Positions 33,740 to 48,800 of a stretch of 64,000 nucleotides of DNA are shown here, one piece after another. The translations under genes were made by a program, and so were the position numbers. Under the pieces are notes generated by a model that made no database searches, was not told the origin of the DNA, and worked only from the letters and a program-made list of their open reading frames with translations. The stretch spans positions 189,870-253,869 of the forward strand of contig NMRB01000784.1 in assembly GCA_002633025.1 (NCBI GenBank), in the 5' to 3' direction. Each line of letters begins with the position of its first letter. Position 1 is the stretch's first letter. The stretch comes from Notospermus geniculatus (taxonomy: Eukaryota > Nemertea > Pilidiophora > Heteronemertea > Lineidae).

Positions 33740-34135
33740 TAATGCCCCATCACACTGAGCTCTAGTTCGCGGTACGTTCTTGAAAATAGGGAGTTTTCGC
33801 AAAGCCCCCGAAACGCCAACGCGAACGCCAAACCCATTGTTCGATGCCACGAAGAGAGCACCGAACAAAAGGACAGACGTTCGCGTTGGCGTTTCGGGTG
33901 CTTTGCGAAAACTCTATAATGTTGCCGATAGCCGAACGGGCTCAAAGTGTGTGCGAACGGAGGTGACGTAGTGGCAACTTCTTACAGTCTTTTCACGAAC
34001 TTCATATAGGATACGGGCTCGGACGGGAAGGGTGCTCCTGAACTTTGACATTGTTTGGCGAATGTTACACGTTCTAGCCCGTTCTACGATTTTTTTTAGG
34101 ACGGGTAAGGACGTTTTAAGATTACTTCAGTGTGA
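33740..34135. mobile_element. Repeat W, copy 1, split by MITE M2
   Basis: The left part CCCCATCACACTGAGC... and the right part ...CTTCAGTGTGACA match the intact copy at 37447-37697. M2 (33786-33918) lies inside it. It is in the first intron of protease copy 3. Confidence 0.8.
33786..33918. mobile_element. Foldback MITE M2, copy 2
   Basis: More than 95 percent alike by eye to 61-193 over the whole length, including the spacer CATTGTTCGATGCCACGAAG. It is nested in repeat W. Confidence 0.9.
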
Positions 34136-34387
34136 CAGTACCTTAAAGCAACGTTGAGCGCGATCACGACGTGGAGGGTGACCGGCACGCGTATGACACA
34201 AGAACAGCAGCCGCCAGTCGAATAATTTGACTCACCTGCCTTGACTCCCGATAACACCACTACCGCCGCCACCAGCAGAGAGAGGAGCATGTTCACTTGA
34301 GGCATTCTGGCGACTTTCTGATGATTTACGTGAGAAAGCAGTGTTTTAAATACCGGAGTCTTTCGCCAGCAGACCCGATACCGGTAT

Positions 34388-34428
34388 GTTATAAAAATAT
34401 GGGAAAAGAACCTTCCGAGCTGACAGCC
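34388..34428 (-). promoter_or_regulatory. TATA box and conserved block, protease copy 3
   Basis: On the minus strand GCTCGGAAGGTTCTTTTCCC (34420-34401) is followed by TTTTTATAAC, about 90 bases before the ATG at 34305. The same order and spacing occur before the copy at 38299. Confidence 0.65.
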
Positions 34429-34670
34429 CGACACGTGGTGATATGAATTTTTAAAAAAATAAATTCTGTTTGCCTGGAGTGAGTTATCAAGTGTCCCAGA
34501 TGTTAAAGAGGGCTTTCTCCCACTGATGCAGTAACTAGGGACAACTTGTCAAATATAAAATAAAGGTTCGCTCGGACAGAAACGTGCAGGCTTATAGATA
34601 GGTGAAAGGTAGAGAACTTAAGTGTTGATGTTGAGTAAACAAAACACGATTTTGTTCGGTTAAGTGTTAC

Positions 34671-34676
34671 TTTATT
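34671..34676 (-). terminator. Polyadenylation signal, protease copy 4
   Basis: AATAAA on the minus strand about 30 bases after the stop codon at 34705. Equivalent signals follow the other copies at 31756-31751, 29333-29328 and 16792-16787. Confidence 0.6.
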
Positions 34677-34704
34677 CAGTTATGTGTGTGAGTAACATTT
34701 AGGT

Positions 34705-38299
<3,595 letters not shown>

Positions 38300-38390
38300 G
38301 TTTCCCTTGGGTTCTCTTGCCAACTATCTGATGATTTACTAGAGAAATCAGGTTTTTAAATGTTCGCCCCCTCACCAACAGATCCGCTAC

Positions 38391-38432
38391 ATTTATAAAA
38401 GTGTGGGAAGAGAACCTTCGGGGTTGACAGCC
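38391..38432 (-). promoter_or_regulatory. TATA box and conserved block, protease copy 4
   Basis: TTTTATAAAT on the minus strand (38400-38391) is preceded by CGAAGGTTCTCTTCCC (38420-38405) and GCTGTCAACCC. The same arrangement is found at 34388-34428. Confidence 0.7.
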
Positions 38433-38611
38433 GGATACTTAGTGCCATTTGCCATGCCGGATACTTAGCATGTTTACCATGAATGAGTTGTCAACTCTCC
38501 CAGATGCAAAAGGGGGCTTTTTCCCACAGTTTTTCTGTCTGTGAATCCGCTCTTGGATACTAGGCACCATCTCCTGCCCATGAACATCATAATGTCGATA
38601 TCATGCAATTA

Positions 38612-39024
38612 ATAGGGAGGATGCGCAGCTTTCCGACTCCGACTCCGACTTCAACTACGAGAATGAATTGCAGTCCGCTGTGGACATCCTTGATAAAAAC
38701 GATTTGATAGACGTTTGCAAATCGTAAAATGCCACAACTTTGTGGCAGAATAATTTTGACTCGTAATCGGAAGTGCGCATAAATCGCAAATATCGTAGTC
38801 GTCATAGTCGTGTCTCAAAGTCGTAACAATTACGACTTCAATATTCATTATTTATCCGCACTTCCGATTTATTAGGCCAATTTTTTCTGCCTTCAATTTA
38901 TGGTGTTTGACGAATTGAAAATTTCTATCACATCGTTTTTATCAAGGATGTCCATAGCGGACTGCAATTAATTATCGTAGTTGAAGTCGGAGTCGGAGTC
39001 GGAAAGTTGCGCATGCTCTCTATT
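38612..39024. mobile_element. Element with long (about 100-bp) inverted termini
   Basis: The left end TAGGGAGGATGCGCAGC and GACTCCGACTCCGACTTC are inverted at the right (GAAGTCGGAGTCGGAGTC). The pairing continues through GCAGTCCGCTGTGGACATCC. The interior is about 200 bases, AT-rich and non-coding. Confidence 0.85.
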
Positions 39025-39106
39025 CCTGGTGATTCATCCAGATTCATACAAAAATGCACCATTAATTGGTGTGTATCTTCTGTAACCCATGGCCTTGTTG
39101 ATAGGA

Positions 39107-39270
39107 GCTGTCAGTGAGTTGACCAATAGGTGTCACTACGCCCTAATTCAATGCATGTTGTAGCGGACCGATTCATTCTTGATCGAGCACCAATCGCGTG
39201 CATTTTCCTGTGCATTGGTCCGCTAGAACTTTGCTGCCATCTTTTGGCAATACGCGCGGCTGAGTGCTCC
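39107..39270. repeat. Interspersed repeat also at 780-1020
   Basis: GTTGACCAATAGGTGTCACTA and CTGCCATCTTTTGGCAATAC blocks match 790-1005. Bases 39271-40174 upstream of the receptor gene show no other feature. Confidence 0.6.
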
Positions 39271-40248
39271 TAATCGATGCACTCTTAGCTGGGTTCATTT
39301 GCGTCAACGCACAAATGAACCCTTTATGGTAGTCATCTGTAGATGTGACAGGAACCACAGGTTCCCTGGTTTCAGACCCTCAGCAGCAGCTGAGCTTTGT
39401 CTGTTTTTGAGCCAAAGATCTTTCCTTCCTTTGTACCTTCCATGATGAACGTCTTTTCGTACCGCGTTGCCCGGCCCTCTCCCAGACATCGCACAGGCTA
39501 TAGGATTTATTGCATATTTCTTGTTTCTCGTCAATCGTCTTTGGTCACTAACACCATTCGATCCTACCCTCCCACCTTAGTACCGTAATCAAACCCGACC
39601 TACCGTATCATCATTTAAAATCAATGACGTCACTCTTCCGGCAGTCTGATTTACAGCCAGCGATTATCACCTAAAAGCATATTCGCGTGTTATAATCACT
39701 CCGTTTATAGAACCGTGTATGATATATTACAGTCATTTTCTCAACTTACATTTTTAGACCAAATATGCGTCTTGAACACTTCCGGCTGTTTTCACCAAAT
39801 GATCATTCATAAAACGATCAGCCGTTACCAATCCCAGTTTGCAAAGACTGGTATAGGTACTCATTCACGGAATCCGCGAGAACGAGCTGACTTTTTATCC
39901 CGACAGGGCGGCACTGCGGGCGGTTGTACCGATGACGTTGAAAACAGCAAAACAATGCAATGACGTCACGACACGACGTCCTTGACGCAGTGGAAAATGG
40001 TCAACCGCTCACAGCGCCTCCCAGTGGTAGTATTTGTAGCCGTACTAGTCTCAGGATTTATGGCGATTCCGCAAATCGGGATGAAAAGGGGTTCATAGGC
40101 GAATGATAACAACCTTCAAAACTCAATGATCTATGTTTTTCTGGATCTTTAAAACAATATTTTTGTCTTCTTTCAGTCAACGATGCTTTTATAAGAACTC
40201 GTGCCATCTTTGATCGTCGAACTTGGTCGGACACGCAGACAAATCACC

Positions 40249-41221
40249 ATGACGACGCATATCCCGGATGTAACATCCTCGTTCCTAGAGACGTACACTT
40301 CCACTGATGACAACATAAGTTTGGATTTTAACACGACAGTTAGATCCAGACCCAACATTGACTACAAGCTCTTGAAGGATCTTGAAATAGCCACTCTGAG
40401 TGCCATCTTCGTCCTGGCTGTGACAGGCAATGGAATAGTGGTGGGATTCCTCCTGTTCAGACGAAAGAAAGTCTCTCGAATGAACCTGTTCATAGTGCAT
40501 TTAAGTATAGCCGACTTAGGCGTGGCGTTTTTCCAGATTTTATCCCAAATGATCCCGTTAGCGGTACACCCGAAAGGGCATGTCAAACTATATAGTGACA
40601 TACTATGTCGTTTGTATGCCTACGCACAGCTCGTGCCACTTTATGCCTCAAGTTATATGCTAGTCATCATAGCAGTGGACCGATTTTACGCCATCTGTAA
40701 GCCGCTGTCGAACTATTCTTGGACCCGGATGAGAAGCTACGTCATGATTTTGGTCACGTGGATTATTTCCTTTTCTTTGGCGTCACCGCAGTTGGCTTTA
40801 TTCTACCACGACGAGAATACCGAACGATGTTTCGACATGTTCTGGGGCGTCTGGGCAGATGACCCTCGGCCCTATCAAATCTACGTCATAACTATGATGA
40901 TTCTGAGTTTTATCATTCCGATGATACTTCAAGCCTGCCTCTACGCTGCCATCGTGGTCACCATTTGGACAAATGCAGCCTTTAAAAGCGCGGCGGAGAA
41001 ATCCGAACGGTTGGACAAGGCGAAAAAGAAAGGGCGGAATCGAAACAGATCACGTAATGATAACGTTGTTGCTCCGCGGACCCATTCAACACGCGGTGTG
41101 TCAAAGGCCAAGGTCAAGACTGTTGTAATGACCTTCGTTGTCATAGTGACATTCATTGTGTGCTGGACGCCATATTGGGTTAGCATGGTCCTCTGGGCGT
41201 TCAACGATTCCTATTACGAGA
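40249..41221 (+). CDS. Peptide GPCR, vasopressin/NPS/CCAP-receptor type, TM1-TM6 exon (partial)
   Basis: Class A receptor exon of 324 codons plus one base. A strong acceptor (TTTTGTCTTCTTTCAG) ends at 40176. I choose the ATG at 40249 (CACCATGA context); the frame is open further upstream but without an ATG. Two NxS/T sites (N22, N28) precede TM1 (about 46-70, GN at 60-61). LSIADL (85-90) is in TM2, C120 begins TM3, DRF (144-146) replaces DRY, W171 and P180 are in TM4, C194 is in loop 2, P224 is in TM5, and SKAKVKT ... CWTP (305-308) marks TM6. A lysine/arginine-rich loop 3 spans about 249-290. The exon ends YYE at GAGA|GTAAGT in phase 1 in loop 3. No TM7 (NPxxY) exon was found in the window. 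The RRKKVSRM, YASSYMLV and SKAKVK words place it in this peptide-receptor clade; the ligand is unknown. Confidence 0.85.
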
Positions 41222-41319
41222 GTAAGTATTTTTTCGAGAAAAAAGAACTTTACTCGGACTTTCATCACGTGACATGGAATAAGGCGGAACCTTCAAACTG
41301 CCGCTGTGAGGCGCTGTGA

Positions 41320-43039
41320 GCGGTTGTACCTTTTTTGACGTTTCGTCCTTGTTGCACTGCGTCGAAGACGTCCTGACCCGAAGTGATTGCATTGATTAGC
41401 TCTGCTCTGACGTCATCGGTACAACCGCTTGCAGCGCCGCCCTGTTGGGAGAAAATGTCATGCGGGTTTCCACACTATTCCGACAGCCACCACGGCGGCT
41501 GAATCTTCGCTGCCACATATGAAGTGAACTCCATCGCGAGCCGACAGAAAACTGACAATCTTCCGTTTTCGCNTTCTCCACTTTGCCACTAGGGGGCCAA
41601 AACGAAAATATCAAATTTTTCCTTGTCAGATGGATAGCGCCTTCAGTTTTTGAAGGATCATTTTCATATTGCATAAAGGTGTGTACAACCCAAAAATCTA
41701 GGTCAAGTTCGATTTTGGATGTGATGCGATTCCTATTTTGGTAGATAGGGGGCGTTTTGTGAAAAACTTAAAAGGGCTATATTTTGATAATCGTTTGAGC
41801 TATTGTATTGAACCTTTGTATGTATTTACATCTAGGTTGTAGTGACTTCCTGACGAAGTATTGGTGAAATCTAATTCTTGACTTTCCTGCCAGGGGGCCA
41901 AAACCAAACTCGCAAAATCTGCTATGTACGCTTTGGTCACAGATATTGTCAAAGATGGCTTGTATGGGATTCTGATATGGCTTATGCTTTCCACCACTGT
42001 GCTAAAAAAGCCAAGCGGGCACAGTGCCTTTGGCACTATTTTTTCTGTCCACACCTGTTAAAAACGCGGTGTAATAATCCCCTCCGAGGTCGAACGGGTT
42101 TTGGAGGGGTTAATTTATGTCCCCGTCACAAACTTTGAGTAGTGTTGACGGGCACCGGGCCTCAGGAGGGATTTTTCACAGCCGGGCTAGACCCGGGTGT
42201 AAAAAAACACGGAGATTTCTATGTACAATGTAGTGTAACCACGGCTATTGTTAGTTCTTACTCTGGCACGTTCAATTTAATTTCCCCTGACAAAGATCTT
42301 TATTGACTCTATTCCTGTTTCCCGACGCAGTTCACCAGGAACGAAACGTCGAAAAATAATGTTAACCGCGCACAGCGCCTCCAAGTGGCGGTAGTTTGCA
42401 CTTCCTCAGTTATATCTTAAATTTGATTCCAATATTGTTAAGTTTGGGTTTTGTTGATGATGACACTTTGTACATACAGTAAGCATAATCATTGTGCCAA
42501 AATGGTGTAGTAATTGTTGTGCGAGTGTTTATGGGCGGTATTTTCGGTCAGGATGTCCTTTTTTGCGGAAAATACCGCCCATATGTATAGCCCTTTTTGG
42601 AGGTTATCGAAAGATCGCTTTGTCTACCGGTACCCATAATTCATTTGTCAAATGTAAAACACTGGGATTAATCTGATAGGCCTACCTCATCCGGCAAACC
42701 GCACGGAACACACGGCGGTAGTTCACTTTTGATATTCATATACAGGCAAAAGTGTCCGCTATAAATCCTATATAAAAAATGGCCCTATATAGGTTTTGTA
42801 TAGGATTTTCATAAATCCTATATAGGCTTTTGCCCTATACAGGAATTGTCTTCTTCTGTGAGACTGTCCAACTTTCATTCGTTACAAGTATCTCCGGAGC
42901 GGGCCCTGGTCATGGAGAAGGACTGAATTGAATTTCAATGATCTCGGCCTCATTTGCAACATTCCTGTGCACGTGGCCTGAACGAGTGTGTGAAGGCCAA
43001 TGAGGGACCCTTGGCCGGAAATCCCGACAGGTCGGCGCT
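41320..43039. other. Receptor intron or intergenic; no TM7 exon found
   Basis: It contains one n (41572) and a small palindromic element at 42748-42840 (AAATCCTATATA repeats). Short frames only. Confidence 0.5.
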
Positions 43040-43503
43040 GCGAGCAGTGCGACCGAAACGACGTCATTGACGTCGTTTTATGTGTTGACGCTACGTCATG
43101 AAAAAATCCGCTGTACATTTTCTACAGAAAAAATGAGATAAAGACGTTGCCGAAATCGGTGACCGAAACGAAAGGATGATTTTCACGCCAGAAATAAATG
43201 GAAATAACGTTAGAAAAAAGAAACTTCGTTTGGTAAGTGTTAATTGCAATCACCCAGAGGTACAATTTGGTGGACTTCGGAAAACATATCTATGGCTAAC
43301 CCTAACCAAACCCTTTCGAGGAACAGTGCGACCGAAACGACGTCATTGGCGTCGTTTTATGTGTTGACGCTACGTCATGAAAAAATCCGCTGTACATTTT
43401 CTACAGAAAAAATGAGATAAAGACGTTGCCGAAATCGGTGACCGAAACGAAAGGGTGATTTTCACGCCAGAAATAAATGGAAATAACGTTAGAAAAAAGA
43501 AAC
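43040..43503. repeat. Two direct copies of a ~170-bp repeat
   Basis: Copies at about 43045-43215 and 43325-43503 share GCGACCGAAACGACGTCATTG, GACGCTACGTCATGAAAAAA and AAATGGAAATAACGTTAG. The 110-base spacer is unique. They are nearly identical, so this is a recent duplication. Confidence 0.8.
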
Positions 43504-43906
43504 TTTGGTCGCACTGCTCACAGCGCCGCGTCGTGACGTTAGTTCCTCCGGTTCCCCATTCATACTTCTCCGTTTTGCACTTTGCGCTTGTCCGTTCTCT
43601 ATGTTTATGTGTGGTGCCAACAATAAAATTACTTTTTCTACCACGCACTCGCATAGGAAACGGATATGCGCAAAGCGCAAAACGCAAAGTATGAACCTAC
43701 CTTAGGAATGTCAAATGCGCTGACTGCGATACCGCAGCGGCCTTGCCATGGATAACGCACATAGTCATGACGTCACGCGTGGCTCGCATCCTCCCATAGT
43801 ACGGCTCTGGTCTTGCCCCTCTCCATACACACTCGCAGTGGATGAAGAAGAGATGGAGATAGCAAAAATTCCTGCTGTGGAGGATGCGTGGCTCGAGTCA
43901 CCTTAT

Positions 43907-44053
43907 TAGGGAGGTTTAGAAATCAAATGATAAACGTAAACGTTACGGCAACGTTATTTTTCATACTACACATTCACCAGATTTTATATTGCATTTTTGG
44001 TATGAAAATAACGTTGTCGTTAACGTTTGTCGTTTGATTTCTAAACCTCCCTA
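43907..44053. mobile_element. MITE M1, copy 3
   Basis: TAGGGAGGTTTAGAAATCAA to CTAAACCTCCCTA, with a slightly shortened left arm compared with 20917-21068. Confidence 0.9.
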
Positions 44054-44126
44054 TTAATCAATTTGCGTCGTACTTAAAATGCACATCACGAAACAACCTT
44101 AAGCTGCGTTTACCAGACATCCGGAA

Positions 44127-44240
44127 TGCGGTATAGGGATGCGGAATCCCCGGCGGAACGACATGTTGCATACGAAAATGCATTGCATTTTCCGCTTCCG
44201 CGTTCCGCAATCCGCATTCCGCGTGTCAGCTAAACGCAGC
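44127..44240. mobile_element. Foldback rich in CCGGAATGCGG words
   Basis: Left GCGTTTACCAGACATCCGG and right GTGTCAGCTAAACGC are imperfect inverted ends, with GGAATGCGG/CCGCATTCC pairing inside. Confidence 0.65.
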
Positions 44241-44552
44241 TTTAAACTGTTCCAAATGTTTTCCTGGTGGAATCATCTAGACGCGATTCACACGATGAGA
44301 GCACTAAATGTGGGGTTTATTTTCACAAATATACACAAATGTAATATCGAATGTTAATAAACGTTGTTTTGTACAGGCTGTCTGAGTGTAGTTGGATTTT
44401 CGTGTGTAGTACATTGTCGCCTACCAGAGTTGGTCTCAATACTCACCACCAGGTGGCCGATAGAACATGTACATACACCCGTGACCACCTAAGAAAAAAT
44501 TAAATTTTGGTTTCCACGACGAACTCCAACTGAGTGGCGTCGCCATATTCAA

Positions 44553-44678
44553 TGGGTCATATGAATAAAGACTAGCAAATGATTTTTCTTCAGATTTGTA
44601 CAGCATAGCCTAGTACATTTGTATTGCAAAATTCAAGTAAAAGCATTTACATTTACTAGTCTTTATTCATATGACCCA
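44553..44678. mobile_element. MITE M4, copy 1
   Basis: GGGTCATATGAATAAAGACT and its inverse flank a centre with CAGATTTGTACAGCAT. Related copies are at 55164-55278 and 59262-59388. Bases 44679-45855 show no exon; the first exon of the ankyrin gene was not found there. Confidence 0.85.
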
Positions 44679-45855
44679 ATGGACTGTCGAACCCCTGACG
44701 CCTGGTGATCTCTCTCTCTCTAGAGGTTCAGGGTATTGATGTAATAGATACATAGCCTATACTTCCGTCAAATTGTATATATAATACCAACGAAATAAAG
44801 AAAATCCCAACTGATTATAATGCGTTTTTTTTCTGTGATTTTCCTCCCCTCGGTTAAGCAAAATGTTTCCAACTGTCAGGGTGAGTGTCGTCGCCAAATG
44901 TGCAATGCCCCCCCCCCCCAGATGCACATGGCAGTTTGGGTNATGCTGGCAGTGCGACCACTTGACCATCGGCTTATATTTATAGCCTACGCCTAATGCG
45001 AGTTACGTGATTTCATTGCGCGGATGGCATAATAATGATTTATAACAGGCGTTTATTGAGCGATTACACCAGTTTGTCCGCGTGCAGATAAAACAGCGAT
45101 GATCGAGTGTTCTGAATCGCAATTTAAACGGTAGTTTATCCGTCCGCGGACAACGGTAGTTTATCCTCCGTTTATAAGATAATCGGTCTTTAATTGCACG
45201 CACGATAAAATGCCTTGGTGAATTCCACCCTGAAATTTTATTGATTTTGCTGTGGTTTTAGGCCTATCGCGTCATTGATCTGGAATGGCACACGTATTGA
45301 AGGCCTAGGCCGCGCCGGCTATTGTTTGTGCTCGTTTCGTTTACGCTCGTGTGCGCTACGTTTGCGCTCGTTTAAATAATAATCTGACTTTGTAATTCTT
45401 GTCCTGTTGAACATCATTGCTCTTGTATCAATGTTTTTATTTTGTACTACATTTGTACTTTTATTTAATGACATGTGTGTATGAGTACTTTGCTGGATGT
45501 TGGTTTCTCTTTAATTCCTAAAAAATTACTCATTTCGTACTGCTCATAAAACCACCATCTTTCAACTTACTCAAGGTAATCTTTATTATTTTGTCCTGGG
45601 GCAAAGCTGTAAGCGATCTTATTACGAATCTTGGCTTTGTCCCTGACCACATTCATCCCATGTGCATGTACATGTATATAAATCTTTGTATGATTGTGTT
45701 GGTCAAAATAAATGTCATAATCATAAATATCATATCATATTCATAAATATCATATCATATTCTGCTGTAAAAACGGTTCAGTGAGTCGTGGCTATTTTCT
45801 GTTGTCACATTAGTGGTATCTAACTTCACCCCTAATCTCTTCCTACCAATTTCAG

Positions 45856-48800
45856 GAGGGGAGGACAGCACTCCACATAGCAACGCGATTGGGAAATCTC
45901 GACATTGTGAAAGGCCTGATTGAAGGTGGTGCTCGTGTTAATGCTGAGACAGAGGTAGATGATACACCCACCTCAGTGAAGTGTTACTTCCCATGAATCA
46001 GTAATCTGTGCCAGAGAAGTATTTATGTAAAGGTATAGGCTATGTATGCCCAAAAGGCCTTTTCTGAAAATATGTGACCTTAAATACTTGTTGCATTTCA
46101 GGTAGTTGCAAAAACATCAGTGCATTGTACATGTAGGCCTATGTTTATTGTGATGAATACATTATGTCCTTTCTCGCATCTTCTATTCCTAATGTATGTT
46201 TCCGCCAGAAAAAAAAATGAGGGTACGGACCAAAAAAAAATTTTTTTGAAAAAAGTATGAAATCTCTGAAAACAGAGTATTACCGTTTCGAACTTTGTAT
46301 TAATTCTCATGTCTACATATTTTGTGCTTCCTTGCCTTTATCGGCAGTGGGAGAATAAGCCCCTGCTGTTGTTCCATCTGCAGGATTACAAGACAAGTCT
46401 CCATGTTGCTTCTTGGAGAGGACACGATGATATCGTCAAATATCTCGTGGCCTCTGGTGCTGACGTCAACAGGGGGGACATGGTGAGTATGTGGCTCCGT
46501 TTTCTCTGAACTCGCCGAGGAGTTCATAGACAAAAAACATTTGCAATGAAGACCATTACTCACTGCCTCAATACTAGTATATTTCATTGGTAGTTAAAAC
46601 TATTGAATTGAAAGTCCAAGTCCAGGGTCCTGTTTCATAAAGTGATTTTAAGCTAATGGTACCTTTAACCAAATGGAAAATGCATTGAACTTAATGGTAC
46701 TGTTAGCTTGCTTAATGTCACTTTGCTTTATGAAACAGGGCCCTGATCAATTTCCCACACAAAAGGCGTCCATTCTGTAGTACCTGGTTGTGGTGTGCTG
46801 CCCTCTTTTGTTAGGATCCCCATTCCTGCGATTCCTGAGGGATTATGAGCCGTGATAATTGAAATCAACCAAATGACACACTTTCATAAATAATTGATAC
46901 GTATTGAGCTAATATTCGTAGACAATGGTGAATCAGCTGTTAGTACATTTTTGTCGATAGCTCCACGTAGGTATTCTTTGTATAGCCACGTTCCTCTGCC
47001 ATGTCTATTGATGATGGATGTCAAGTATCGATCAGTGAATAATGTCATTGTATCCTTGCAGGATGGGACCACAGCAATGCATTGGGCCGCAAAACACAAT
47101 AAGAAAGAATTGATAGAAAGTCTGATAAACTCGGGTGCAAAGATCAGTATAGGCGACAAGGTATAGTATTCTTACATTACCAAGGGGCTGACGCGACTAC
47201 GTCAAATATGTGTCAAACATGGAGAAATGCTTACCAGTAAAAGTAAAAAGTTTTCATGTGATGTCTGCCTGTTCTGCATACGGGAATCTCTCATCATGCT
47301 CACCATCCCTAATAATTTTGCATGTCGGTAAAATATCTTACGAACTAATTTTTTTAAATTCCAGGACCTCGTCTTTCAATGTCGTTGAGAATAAATCAGC
47401 ACTGAATTCCTTTGTGTTCATTCTTTTTTACATGATTTCATGCTCTGTTTCAGACAGTGCGCTCTCTGAGCTTTCCTTAGTAGCTATGATATTGAATTTT
47501 TTGCAGAAATGTGCGTGTACTCGTAGTCTCACGTCCCTGGCCTCTTGGGTTATTGTCCTTGAGCGTGGGTTTATATTTGAGATCCCACTTGCCGGAGTAG
47601 GAATGTGTATCGTTGGCATTTTGATAAGCGATAACGGTGTTTGCTCTGAATCTGGAGAGAGACTGAGAAAATTGACGTGGGTCAAGTAGGCGCCAGCTTG
47701 CATGTCATTTGGTATTAGATTCACGCTCTATCTGCGTAGGAATACGTACATGTAGTAAAAAAACGACAGTAGCCGTGAGCGCCTGTGTTAAATTTGTCGT
47801 TCACGTCGTCATGTATTCTTTGTAGGCCCTATGTATGCTGTCGTTTGTGGTGGGCCTCGTACGGTCATGTTCTTCCCAACACACCTGGGCCAATTCACAT
47901 TCATGCATGACATTGGAACAGTATAAATACCCAACTGGTGTTAATGGCAAGTTCTGTGTTCTGAAGTCGTATAGGCCTACTATCCATCAATTAGGCCTAT
48001 GCATGGCCTGCCTGTGTGTTGGGAAGAGGACGTGTCAGTCTCGGTATTATAGACAGTATTCTGTTTTCACGTTGTTTTCTCAGTACTCTCTCAGATCCTA
48101 CACCATCATTTATGATATCACGTTATTAATATGATAAGTCTGTTTGGTTTCCACTTGGGCAATCTCCATTATCTCAATCGTCATACTATGTAAAACAAAT
48201 CCATTGGGACCGTTGACAGTGGAATAAATCATTGAACCGTGTCATTCTATTTTCAGCGCAATCGTGGACCAATTCACGAGGCAGTTATTGCGGGGAATGA
48301 GGAGGTTCTACAACTACTTTTGAAACACGGTGCTAGGTTGGATCAGAGAACAAGGGTAGATTATTACGGGTTTGTCTGTCGAGACTTTGGCTAGATTTAA
48401 AGACCCTCTGTATTGAATTTTATGGTATTTTAAAAGTGTTAGCATAATGCAGGTAGAGGTCTCATAGCTTCATGAACGTCCCCAAAATGCTTGTTGATAC
48501 GTAGCCTATTTCTCAGAATCAACACGTAGTAAGTTTTCAACACACATTGAAAAAACGGTAGGCACAGCTCTAATGTATACGTGTATTCAGGTAGAGATAG
48601 TATATTTTACACAACACTAACTTCGGCGAACGTACCGGGTAAGCACTTTTTGAATTGAATCTACAGTATGGCTTAATGCCTTTTTACCCGTACATGGACT
48701 TGGCAACAAACCGGCAAATTCTTCTCTTCGTCTTTTTCAGGATGGGTCATCATTGGTGTCTTACATTCTGGACAAAAGTAAACAATTTTCAGAAGATCTC

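Noticed and set aside
47210-47689. 159-codon plus frame and a 98-codon minus frame in an ankyrin-gene intron.
   Set aside because: No motif, no splice sites, and it lies between two firm exons of another gene; long open frames on both strands suggest composition or a relic.
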